Below are positions 33,343 through 43,165 of a stretch of DNA of 64,000 bases, in pieces. Numbering within the stretch: the first letter of the stretch is position 1; each line of letters opens with the position of its first letter. Location: assembly GCA_021234155.1 (NCBI GenBank), contig JAJEKV010000218.1:434001-498000 (forward strand). The letters run 5' to 3'. The position numbers and the translations under genes were made by a program. The notes under the pieces were generated by a model that saw only the letters and a list, made by a program, of their open reading frames with translations, did no database searches and was not told where the DNA came from. Origin of the DNA: Isoetes taiwanensis. Taxonomy: Eukaryota > Streptophyta > Lycopodiopsida > Isoetales > Isoetaceae.

Positions 33343-34082
33343 CACCACTTAACTAACTTATTTTGTTCGTTTTCTTTCTGCCAATGTTTAATTGCTTTTT
33401 TGTTTGGCAGGCTAAAAACAAATGTCAAAGGACATGGTGGTGGTCCGCGCTTAGTAAGCTGCTTTGAACATTTCCATATTGGTTTTACAAATACGGACGC
33501 CAAAAACCATGGTTCATTTCAACACGCAGAATGAAAAGACTCCACCCTGCAACGCCTTTCAGTTTCCGGCTGTTCTACAAAAATTGAGAGACCCACAACG
33601 ACAAGGAGCTGTGGTATCTCATTATCAGAAGCCACAACGGCTAATTAATAATTTAATTCAGTGGTTTTCTCGCCCAGGAGACTGGATTCTAGATGCATTT
33701 TCAGGCTCAGGCACCACAGCAGTTTGCGCCCTTAAGCAAGGGCGCAATGTTGTCTCCGTCGACATAGACCAGGACAAAATAAGTTTCATCAGGACCAGGA
33801 TAAGCTCTTGTGAATCCTTTCCTGATGAAAACGAGGAACTGGGAGCAAAAAACGGTGCTGGCGATGTGAAAGGCACATATACAGAAATCCAGCCTCCACT
33901 TACGGGAAGAAGAGATGAGGAGGTGGAGTTTGTCGATCTGGAGCCTGTGGTGCCTGAGCCAGAGAAACAGCCTGTACCTGTACCATTGGAATCAGAAGGG
34001 GGCGTCTCTGCTATTAAAACCTCGCAAGAGACAGATCCTAAGGGGTACGAGAGTCCTGTGGACTGGGAAGAGCCACCTCCCG

Positions 34083-34097
34083 TATAAATTTATACAG
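34083..34097. repeat. E2 palindrome that supplies the methyltransferase stop codon
   Basis: The reading frame ends CCT CCC GTA TAA, and GTATAAATTTATAC is a palindrome copy. The stop codon at 34085-34087 is thus inside the repeat. Confidence 0.8.
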
Positions 34098-34429
34098 ACA
34101 GTATTTTAAATTAACTTTCATTGTAATCTATGTGCTAAGAATTTCAATATATTTTGATGAATATTTTTCAACTGAAAACTTTGTCTCTTTAACAATGCTT
34201 AATTAGAACAATTCTTTTTTTGATTTATGATTTCACACTCTTTCTCTTTTCTATGTTTGATTTTCTTAGTACTTATATTAAGCTTGCAAAAAGACAAACT
34301 ATATTTCCTTCTATTTTCAACAACAAATACTTACCTTATTTTTTTTAACTGAACCATTGGATTACAAATCCATTAGATTCGCAAATTTAAGCAATGAATA
34401 CGTCTACATGCATAAATACATGTAGAGCG

Positions 34430-34735
34430 TACAGCTTCAACGCAGAGCTTCAATCTGATGACAGATCAACGCAGCAACCAAACCGCTGAACATTTAAGGT
34501 GCAAGAACGGAATCTAATAAGAAGCAAGAAATCGAAATCCAGAAGCAAGAATCCGTAGCAAGAAATCAAATCCGTGAGGCAAGAATCGAAATGGGCCGGG
34601 ATTTGAACCCCGACGAATCCAAACCACTTGTGCACAAACAAATTTGTAAAGTGAACGAAGAATCGAAATGGGGCGGGAATTGAACCCCCGACAAATCCAA
34701 ACCATCAGGCATCCTAGGCGAGCCCACCCGCATCG
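34430..34735 (-). repeat. tRNA-related SINE-like tandem sequence
   Basis: On the minus strand two units read GGGGTTCAAATCCCGGCCC (about 34592-34611) and GGGGGTTCAATTCCCGCCCC (about 34672-34691). Both fit the tRNA T-arm/B-box. AAGTGGTTTGGATT before the first resembles an A-box. The box spacing is shorter than in a tRNA gene and no anticodon arm is visible. TTCTTGCTTCTGGATTTC-like repeats follow, as in SINE bodies. It is probably a SINE inserted in E2 or captured. Confidence 0.4.
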
Positions 34736-35189
34736 AAAGCGCTTTTACGAGCCTACCAGAATCGCTCCTCCCCGCTTGCGTGCTCCAAGTAGCTCCAAGC
34801 GGTTCTTCAAAGACAACTCTATGCCTTCATAGTGCGGAATCTTCTTCATCTCCTTCGCCATATTTGCCCAGCCCCGGCTCGAGTTTGAGATAAGAACAAG
34901 CGGAATTAGGAACACCCTAATTTCGCCCTCTAAACGGCCTTTCCTAAAAAACCATCTTCCAAAAAAATAAACCCCCAAAACCATTGAAAACCACCCCACA
35001 TAAAATCTTTTGCGAACCTTATGAGTTTTTAAATTTAATGTCTCTCTCCTCAAAACAAGTTTTTTTTTTTTTGCCCTTTTTTAAAAATGAAAAGGCTTCA
35101 AAAATGTTGCTTTTTTTGGGGTATTTCGAATGCTATTTGCTCAACAATCTATTTTGCTCCCTATTTTGTCCATTTTTTTCAAGTTTCCA

Positions 35190-35245
35190 ATTTTTATAAA
35201 GGAATCTTTCAAACGCACTTCTTAAATAAGTGCGTTTCATTTTAA
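35190..35245. repeat. E2 right end: subterminal motif, terminal hairpin and TTAA
   Basis: AAAGGAATCTTTC, then AAACGCACTT and AAGTGCGTTT around a 7-base loop, then CATT and TTAA (35242-35245). The layout is the same as the E1 right end: GGAATCTTT, a hairpin beginning AAACG, then TTAA. Confidence 0.8.
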
Positions 35246-36400
35246 ACCTTGTTAGTACCGCATCTTCCTTAAAGCTAAGAAAGCCAGCTACATTGCAGCG
35301 CATCAAAGGGAAATGTTTTACCTCCTGGAACGTCACCCCGGGACCTTCCGGCGAAGGGTTCTTAGAAAGCCGCGATGTGAGCCCACGTGGAATATCACTT
35401 CCGAAAGTGGAGGCAATACTTTGCAACTACTATACGACCCTCGGGGTGCACATGCAAAGATTACCCTTGCAAGAAGGCCAGTCTTTGGAAATCACAGATT
35501 CGGACGTGGAACAAGGCTTACAACAGATTGCCAATGGGAAAGCCCCGGACTTGGATGGTATGCGCGTAATTGCTTAAGTGGGCGTGGGCCGCCCATAATA
35601 CCGAAGTGCGACCGCCTTGTTCAACAAGGCATTACAGAAGGTTTCCCCAATCGCGCAGTGGACCAATAGCGTAGTTGTTCCCATCTATAAGGCGGTGACC
35701 CACACCGCCTGTACCCACCACCGAACAATCATGGTCGGTTCGGTGTTTGCAAAACCGCTTGTTGGGATTCTCAAGCAGCAGTTGACGAGCTGGGCAGAGG
35801 CAGTAGAGGTGCGGGCCCTCACCCAGGCTGGATTCAGATCCCGACACTACGATTGACCACATCTTCACGCTATTAACTCGATTGAAGATAGCAGGAACCG
35901 CCCGGGGATCTATATTGTTGCTTTGTGGATTTTTGCGAAGGCGTTTGACACCGCGTGCCTCGGGAAAAACTATGGGCAAGCCGCGCAAACCGGGGGTTTC
36001 GTAGATTTGCGAATGCAGGTCAAAGCTATATGAAAGATGCTTGGGTCGGTTGCGTTGACACAAACCAACCATTTGGTAGTAGTATCGGGTTCGCCGGGGA
36101 TGCCCCTCTCCCCAACATTGTTTGGGCTTTACATTGATCAATTGGAGAGCTGGCTTGCCGATAATGGGGCGATGGAGCTCACCTTCTCCATCGATCATCG
36201 GCGGATTAGTTAATATATGCTTTGATGATGTGGACCTCCTAGCTTACACACCAGCGGACATGCAACGACATCTCGATGCCCGGACACATCTCCCGCCAAG
36301 CGACCGATATGCGGCGTCAACCCGCCAAGACTAAGGTGGTTTTCATATCATCTTCACGTCGGTAGGGGGTCCCTCCTTCGCCATCGAGAGGCTTTAATGT
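35246..36400 (+). pseudogene. LINE-A linker and reverse transcriptase, broken
   Basis: It resumes after E2 with KKASYIAAHQREMFYLLERH (about 35278), then GKAPDLDG (about 35541), FNKALQKV, HHRTIMVGSVFAKPLVGIL (about 35715), TQAGFR, and, near 36060-36130, remnants of the VRQGCPLSP..LFGLYID block. Near 36215 CFDDVDLLAYTPADMQRHLDA is the degenerate YADD catalytic box (FDDV for YADDV). Frames change at least five times. The enzyme would copy LINE RNA into the nicked target. Confidence 0.82.
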
Positions 36401-36744
36401 GGAAGTTGCATCCACATACAAATGTTTGGGAGTGGTTTTTTTTTACTACTATAACCGATGGGATACATCCATGGGCTACGAAAGTGATAAGTAGCCGGAA
36501 GGCACTATATGCAATGCAAAACAATAGTCATAGAGCGGAGTTGTATGATTGGGCCCATCGGTCCACACCTATTCAAGGTCTTAGTGGAGCCCTGTCCTTT
36601 TTATACGGGGTGGAAGTATGGGGCCCAAAGAGTATCACTTGCTACTTGGAATGACTTGGAGCAGTCCGAGAAAGCCTTCTTAGTCACGAGCACTAGGGGT
36701 AAAGTCCACAGTCCCATATCAAATTCTAAAGCAGAGACAGATTC

Positions 36745-37455
36745 TTGCCTCTTCGGAGGGCTGCCCTTGATCGTCACATTGTCTATTTTCAGAAGGTGGT
36801 CAATATGGACGATGCTCGTCTCCCTAAACTAGCTTATATCATGGCAATGGGGCCGCAGCGCCTCAAGGCCTCCTGGAGGGAAAAGAGAGCTCAATGGTTG
36901 GCTAGATGGAATGTGCATGAGCACAGGTGCATACATGTGCAAACAGAGGCAGATCGCCATAGCTTGAGGCAATATCTTGATGCTTGCTTCCTCAGCAAGC
37001 TTTGGGATGCCAATGCCCTTGAACATGTCAAGACCGCACACTACCAGCGCCACATAAATCCCACATTGGAACGAGGCCCTCAATGCTACCTGCGTACCCA
37101 GTTGCCCATGAAAAGGCGCAAACTCATCGCCTTCGCACAGGGGCACATCATCTTCGAATTGAGACGGGCAGATGGATTGGTGAGCCACGCCAGGACAGGC
37201 TCTGTTAATGCTGCCAAATGGGAGTCATTGAGGATGAATCTCATACCCTTCAAAGTTGCCCAAAGATATGATCAAATTCGACAGCGCTTATGCCGAAGTT
37301 GGTCGCCCGCCACCGTTACATGTGACATTGAGCACAGCATCCGTACGGGTGCTGAGATCATACCTTCAGGAGGTTATAGACATGCAAGATCAGTTATGTC
37401 CTCGGGCACACACTTGACATGTATAAATACATTGATGTATACTTGTACAGTTTGA
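36745..37455 (+). pseudogene. LINE-A C-terminal domain with zinc-knuckle remnant
   Basis: A 236-codon open stretch: RHIVYFQKVVNMDDARLPKL, AMGPQRLKASWREKRAQWLA, AKLWDANALEHVKT-like helical text. In another frame at about 37180-37260 RLC.CCQMGVIEDESHTLQS followed by CP shows the C-x2-C...H...C knuckle usual at LINE C-termini, so the long open frame crosses a frameshift. The same knuckle is cleaner in copy 2 (RLYECCQLGVIDDECHTLQR, about 52370). Confidence 0.7.
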
Positions 37456-37481
37456 CAACATTCTTATTACTGCCGTTTTTC

Positions 37482-37617
37482 CCTCGAAAACCCTTCGGGG
37501 CGGGGGTTTTTTAACCCGGACAGTAATAAGTTTGCTGCGCTCCTTATGGGTCCCATAGGCCGATTGGCCTCAGTGAACGATAAAAAATCATTCTCATTCT
37601 CATTCTCATTCTCACTA
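37482..37617 (+). mobile_element. LINE-A copy 1 3' end with (ATTCTC)n tail
   Basis: TCGAAAACCCTTCGGGG..., GGGTCCCATAGGCCGATTGG and ACGATAAAA match the tail at 1-130. The terminal microsatellite here is (ATTCTC)4 instead of (CTTC)n. Confidence 0.85.
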
Positions 37618-37900
37618 ACATGTTTTCTCACATGTTTTTTATATGGTGAGATCCTAGTATTCTCATCCCAAAAATTCTTTATCTTACCTATCGCTTCATC
37701 TGAAAGTGCATCAGACCTTTTTCTCCTCTGAAACGTTGATCAGGGACCTGCTTCAAATTCTGCATACACACGTCTCTGAAATGCTGCTGCCACAGTTCTT
37801 GGAATAGATAGAAGCCTTGCTATTGCTGATTGATTCACTCCATTTGTTGAAGATGCAGCCATTTGCAGTGTATTCCTTTTTTGAAGAACATCAGTATTTC
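37618..37900 (-). pseudogene. N-terminal fragment of a CCCxYH-family transposase
   Basis: On the minus strand: LQMAASSTNGVNQSAIARLL and SIPRTVAAAFQRRVYAEFEA, a helix-turn-helix-like piece (about 37750-37880), then RRKRSDALSDEAIGKIKNFW and DENTRISPYKKHVRK (about 37625-37735). This matches the segment that precedes the CCCxYH cluster in the same family as the 20954-23145 transposase. It is cut on one side by the LINE-A tail and on the other by a Helitron end. Confidence 0.6.
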
Positions 37901-37907
37901 TATCATA

Positions 37908-37943
37908 CTAGAAACGTGTGCCCCGCGATGCCGGGCATTAGTT
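37908..37943 (-). repeat. Helitron 3' end, minus orientation (H2)
   Basis: On the minus strand: ATGCCCGGCATCGCGGGGCA, then CACGTTTCTAG|T. The hairpin has one mismatch and CTAG is followed by T, as expected. The element extends to the right, and its 5' TC end is not identified. Confidence 0.7.
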
Positions 37944-40900
37944 ATAGATGTGTGATTTAGTCTAATGATGCAGATTTATTTTTAAGAAAATCAAATGGTG
38001 TATCTAAAATAATCAAACGGGATGAAATACCTACGACTTGCGATGTTTGCGAAGAAACAAAACATACCTTCCATATCCTCTATAAACCTCTTTCACTCAT
38101 CTGTGATCGCAGCTATGGCCCTAAATATGTATGGACCTCCCTCCAAAGTGAAGTTGCAAGTTGTTCGGGAATTGAAATACTTCCCATTCATATCAGAGCG
38201 TCCCTTGATGTTTTATATCTTGGGATTCTCTTGTTACTTGATAAGTTATGATATTCTATCTAGAGACACAAACACTAAACCCGAATTGAAAACCAAAGCT
38301 GCTAAGGCTTAATTCTAAATCTATAGTGTTATGACATGTTACATCCTCTAAGTTCTTTAGAATTCATGATAAAACAAATCCTCGTAACCTAAACCTATAA
38401 ATCCTAAAAGTTAAGGGCTATCCATAACCTTAAATGTGGGATCAATAAGTTTGACATGTAATCTAGAAAATAGAAAAACCAAAGTGATTCGAGTTGCCAC
38501 TTCCATTAACATCTTTCAAAACAAAGTCCATTGTGGATGAATGATTGGTAGCATGTTGACATATGTGGTCATGTTATATAACTGCGCATTTATTTTCTAA
38601 CTCAATTGTCCATCTCAGTAACATACATTCCCTTTTAAATCCAGGCTATACAAAGAGAATTCGGACCAATAATAATATCACATGGTTTTGAATATTAGGT
38701 TATCTAACAATAACATTAGTTTTGAACATTCCCATGAATAGGCATAAAGAAGCTAACCAACAAAACTCTTGCTAGTAATTATTCGACCAGATATTGCAAG
38801 GAATTAACTTTCTAATAAAATTGTTGAGTGTTGATATTGACTTTATATATAGGGTAAAACAAAGTTGAAATTGTCATGTTGATAAATCTACTTAGAGCTT
38901 CCATGTTGCATAGTTAGTTGCTTTCTCCATAACATAGCAAGCAATGAAGGCGGCAACTTAAGTGCAAAATCTAGACATTTTCTTATTTTAAAAAAAAGAG
39001 ATACCCTTGGATATCTAAGAGAGACATAATCCAAAAGATAAAAGTTTCTTGGACATTCCTCGACATAGCATTTACTTTCACATGCCAAATTAAAATATAC
39101 CTAGCCAAGGAACATATAAACTTGAAGCTTGTGAATGCCAAATGAGAATATTAGTAGAGTTGCATTCCAACTGATGTCAGAAATAAATGCTTCTCAACCT
39201 TAGAGAAATCCTCTACGAACAATAATCTCCTCACTGGAATCAACCATTCCACTTCTCTTGGATTAAACTCATGTGTGACCATCGATGTCAAAAGGCCTTC
39301 CATTTCCATTTCTATTGGAGTAGCACATTATTCTATAGAAACAAAATGTTTATTTTCAATTATGTGACTTGCTTTTTAACATGTAGCTAAACAATGTCAA
39401 TTTGGCTATGCGCTTGCTAAAGCTACCTGCAAGTTATATAGATGCAATGAGAAATGCACACAAATTAATCAATTCAAACCCATTATCTTACATAGGCAAA
39501 ATGAATGCAATTCGGCCCAAATCAAAATGCAATAGGTAAAACTTCAAAAAAGAAATGCACGCACATATAAAATGTTGCATCAGAATGTCTCTTTTGCACG
39601 CAAGCACTTGGCACCATGTTTTAGGCCGAAGCTTGGTGTATGGCAGTTCACACGTCTAATTGATCCTGAAAAAAGCTATTGCATATGAAGCATTCGGGAG
39701 AAAATGATACTACGGCCATTTGGCTGCCTTGATTATGCAGCGTGATTAAGCAAAATCTTAATCAAGATGGTTAAGAGACTGATGAACCTTTTTATAAGCA
39801 TCCTATCAACCTCAATGTCCACATTGCTAGATTGTAGTAAACTTGAAAGTATAAATTTATTTGCATTCCATACTCAACGGAAATAAATTGCTCGCATGTG
39901 TTATCCAATTTGGCCCTCTGGTATGAACATCTTACTTATGTGGATGATGCTTTCAAGCAGCCGTGGTCGTAAAGACTATCCCTGGAAGGTACGCAGATTT
40001 GCAAAAAATGTGAGCTATGTATACAGAAAGGTTCCATGTTGATCTGCCCGTCCATTTGCGTCTTTACCTCTTAAGAATATCAAATGATGTTAGTCATGGA
40101 ACTACAACAGCATGCTACATTTCTAGATACAAAAGTTCAAATCTTCACTTCATCCCACAACATAAGTTACCTATAAATGTTCAAGCAATGACAGACGTTG
40201 CCTTACCATAATCTGCTACAAATGTTTATTCAGCTAACTAACTTCATCACAGGCTCATAATTGTAATACGAAGACACGTTCATTACCCTGATCACCAAGT
40301 AACATCTTCCATTACTGCATTATTGTGTTATTCATAAGGCATCAACTGCACCACAACTAAGTTACGCTTGGAAGCACATGTATGAACCAAAGCAAGTTTG
40401 ACACAGATCTTACAAACTCATATGGTGGTAATCCGACTCGTTAAGCTAGTTCTTATTGAACATCAGCTTGAAATTAAGATAGGAATTAACTGACTCTGTA
40501 TTTGTAGGATGCTCCTAACTACCAAAGTTCATGGAAAACCTTTATATTTAGCTTAGCGCTATCTATCAGATAATGACTACCATACCTGGAATGGTCCTTT
40601 GCATTGAAGAAAGAAAAAAGGTTCTCTATGATCATTTCAAATGTTTGCGTAGATTTTGCTCTCTCTCCAGCAATGTCATTTGAACATCATTATATGTTAA
40701 AAGAGAAAATACGAAATATCATATATGACTGGTCATCCTTATAATGTCTACTGTATCCGAAATTGAATAAGCATTATAAAGCTAAGACGAAGTTGGGAGT
40801 AAACTTAGTTTTAGAAAAAGCAAGAGAAAATCACACGTCTAGCAGTGCATCTAGAATGCATGACAACGAAATCTTCATTTTAAAGCATAGTAACATCACA

Positions 40901-40989
40901 AACCAGTTGTGCCTGCTGTAACGCACCTGTTGTTGCTTGCAAAGTCTGCAAAATGCAGATCAAGAAAATAAAAGTAGTATGTTGAAGTT

Positions 40990-41365
40990 TCTTTGTCTGT
41001 AAGAAAAGTAAGTTCAGGCCGATTTTAAAAAGGAAAACATTAAACCCAAACGAATCTGCTCACTTGTATTTTAGCAAGACTTAAAACAGAAGCAAAGATC
41101 TAAAATAGACTTATCTTCCAAGATGGCTCTGAAATCAACAGAAACACAACTCCAGAAGCTTGAATCCTGAGCAAGTTCTTTGCCTGCATGAAAAGTAATT
41201 TCAGGCCGATTTTATAAGAGTAACTTAAACCAAAACACAAAATAATGCTGCTCACTTGTATCTGTTCATTTGAACATGCTCACAACATAAAACTTGCCTT
41301 CCAAAATCGGCTCCAGAAGCAACGAAAGCACCTCTAGAAGCTTTGAATCCTAAGCAAAAAATGCT
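40990..41365. repeat. Diverged tandem duplication, ~185 bp unit
   Basis: Both units contain AAGTAA(G/T)TTCAGGCCGATTTTA, then GCTCACTTGTAT, then TTCCAARATSGCTC, then AGAAGCTTGAATCCT or AGAAGCTTTGAATCCT and AGCAA. The first runs about 40990-41180 and the second about 41181-41365. Confidence 0.65.
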
Positions 41366-42944
41366 ATAATTCATTAGCAAGATCCAGCCAAGATGAGGTG
41401 CCCAATGGTGTGTTCTACCTGGTGTTTTACAGATGCCTTTTAAAAACCCTGTCCTTTCTAAAACACTCCTTAAGCAAGAAAAGAACATGGAAGATTATCC
41501 AGAAACAAAACTATAATCGTTATTTCAGGAAGAGCCCAATGGAGGAGCCGAATGCGGTCTTGTACTCACTCAGGCCATGTGTATGACTTCAAGCTTATAA
41601 GCTAATCCACTCTAAACAGTCTGTCGAGATCAACTCCTCTGCTTCAAGCAAACTTAGGTACTTCTAATACCCAAATAGGCAAAACAAATAGATAAGAGAC
41701 GATCAAAGTAGATCATACGAAGTAAATTAATGTGGAAAGTAAATTAAAGTGAAGCTATTAGCTCTGGAAACTCAAATTCTTAAATTCGAAAAGGCTGAGG
41801 GGCTTAGCAGAAAAAGATGTTGCATCCGGCCAGAACTTTGATGATGTCTTCTCAGTAGACATCTTGATAGCAGATTGTTTGAACTTTGTCGCTCTTACTA
41901 AAACTGTCCCGCAAGGGAGAGGGCTATGGCGGATGCACCCCGTTCTTCTAAAAGCAAGGCTTGAGAAGTTGAGGATACAAAATATCCCCACGATTCAAAA
42001 AATGAATTCCTTCCTTCCTTCCTTCTGAACACAAAATGAAGCGCAGAGAGGAATAATGAAAGAGATCGATTCAAACTGGAATGAATGCTGCCAGCATGCG
42101 TCCCGCAAGAGGAGTCGCAAGCGTGAAGGGAACGCCGCATGCGGCGTAACATATGGCGTTCCCGGAACGCAACCCAACACTATCACAAAATAAAGAAGAA
42201 GATTTTTGAGCTTGAAAAATCTCTTTCACATTCAAAATTAAATCCCTCATAAGGGCATTTTCTTTTCGATCTGCTACATCAACATCGAGTGGAAGATGTT
42301 TAATCTTCTTGAAGGATCTCGATGCTAACTTCCCTTTGTCCACATTCGAGGCAAAAGTATTTGTAATTTCATTGAAATAGTCTTCCAAATTCTTCAACAA
42401 TTCCTGTAATCTTCTTTCACTCAAAACACCACAATCTTTGGTATTGGAAGGAGGATTGTTTTCCTTCTCTCTCTTCTCTTCCTTTCTCGGGATTTTCTTC
42501 TATTTTCAGCTTGAATTTGCAAGAAAATCCTTCTTCTAGTTGAATCGATGCTTTCAGGGGAGCTTTCCATTGAAATTCACGAGACAGATTTCACGACTTG
42601 AATTACAATTCCAAATTGAGAATTCAATTGAAACAATACAAAATTTGTTCGAATTGTATGAATTGGTATTGCAATTCTCTAATTGCAATTCCGAATTCTG
42701 ATTTCTCCCGACAACCACTAAAGGAAACTCCATCCCCGCCAACGGAGTTCCCGCGTCTTTGGAGATCCTAGTCACTGATCCCTGCCATTCCGGAATTGCA
42801 TATACTATTCTTGGTGCATGCTAATTCTGTTTTAATTCGGTTGGACGTCACACGTCCAGGAGGTACTAAGCAGTTTCATCACATAAAGCACATGTCCGGA
42901 TAGTGCTTTCTGTACACCACTATAGAATTTACACCCCTTTCATC

Positions 42945-43165
42945 TTGGAGCTCTGATGCCTTGCCATATTTCTATATTTCTTGGAATTTAGGGTATATCT
43001 TCTCCCAACATCGGGAAGGGCTTCTTTTGCCCTAAGCTCTCCACTCTCTTCACTTCGAGAAGTCTTGCTGTTCCTGTTACTTCTTTCATCTTGGAGCTCT
43101 GATGCCTTGCCATATTTCTATATTTCTTGGAGTTTAGGGTATATCTTCTCCCAACATCGGGAAGA
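42945..43165. repeat. Tandem duplication and dispersed repeat
   Basis: TTTCATCTTGGAGCTCTGAT...GGGTATATCTTCTCCCAACA occurs twice (about 42939-43018 and 43086-43163). Between them lies GCTTCTTTTGCCCTAAGCTC...CTTCGAGAAGTCTTG, which recurs at 17427-17507. Confidence 0.8.

Larger units (their letters stand above)
29914..34087 (+). pseudogene. E2 ParB-like / beta-class DNA methyltransferase gene, multi-exon, lightly damaged
   Basis: Model: exon 1 ATGGCCAC (29914-29921); 30486-30831; 30902 to about 31857; 32294 to about 32540; 32576-32717; 32779-33221; 33411-34087. Protein order: an unknown N-terminal domain (QTWYVHRG, TDAYLYLCHQ); an acidic run and nuclear-type PPTKKKTRTTK; a ParB/sulfiredoxin-like domain (VVMVDRSQC, GGTHSYKARKEL, VGVTDEEAKVIA, KMSLIDKIRFMHREYV, about 31370-31700); VWDLQERIFCMFEDGELK; DIPYGFK (33012-33032), the motif IV catalytic site; RRVIIFHST; HYQKPQRLINNLIQWFSRPG; DAFSGSGTT (33692-33718), the SAM-binding motif I; VVSVDID; and an acidic, Pro-rich tail. 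Order IV then I marks a beta-class N6-adenine or N4-cytosine enzyme. Frame breaks occur near 31316, 32822 and 33050, so this copy is probably dead. Confidence 0.8.
26320..35245. mobile_element. E2: 8.9-kb TTAA-flanked transposon with transposase and ParB/DNA methyltransferase genes
   Basis: The element proper is 26324-35241 with TTAA at 26320-26323 and 35242-35245. The terminal repeat is AATGAA(A)CGCACTTATT with one indel. It carries a minus-strand DUF7869-like transposase (26709-29530), a divergent promoter (29819-29866), a plus-strand ParB-like/methyltransferase gene (29914-34087), about 28 copies of GGTATAAATTTATACC in non-coding parts and a tRNA-like repeat near the right end. It sits in LINE-A copy 1. 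Keeping one TTAA leaves the LINE frame open across the site (..DDKQSL joins NLVST..). It is less decayed than E1 and gives the clearer gene model. Confidence 0.88.
23451..37617 (+). mobile_element. LINE-A copy 1, split by E2
   Basis: A non-LTR retrotransposon read left to right: an ORF1-like region (23451 to about 24900), an apurinic-type endonuclease (about 25150-26319), then after the E2 insertion the linker, reverse transcriptase (35246-36400), C-terminal domain with zinc-knuckle remnant (36745-37455) and 3' end with (ATTCTC)n tail (37482-37617). Many frameshifts make it dead. E2 (26320-35245) lies between the endonuclease and the reverse transcriptase. Confidence 0.85.

Noticed and set aside
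34560-34700. Functional tRNA genes
   Set aside because: Only B-box-like and weak A-box-like parts are present; no anticodon stem or full cloverleaf can be drawn.
42071-42570. A continuous ~165-codon minus-strand gene
   Set aside because: The upstream ATG frame breaks near 42470, leaving only a 117-codon stretch of unknown family.
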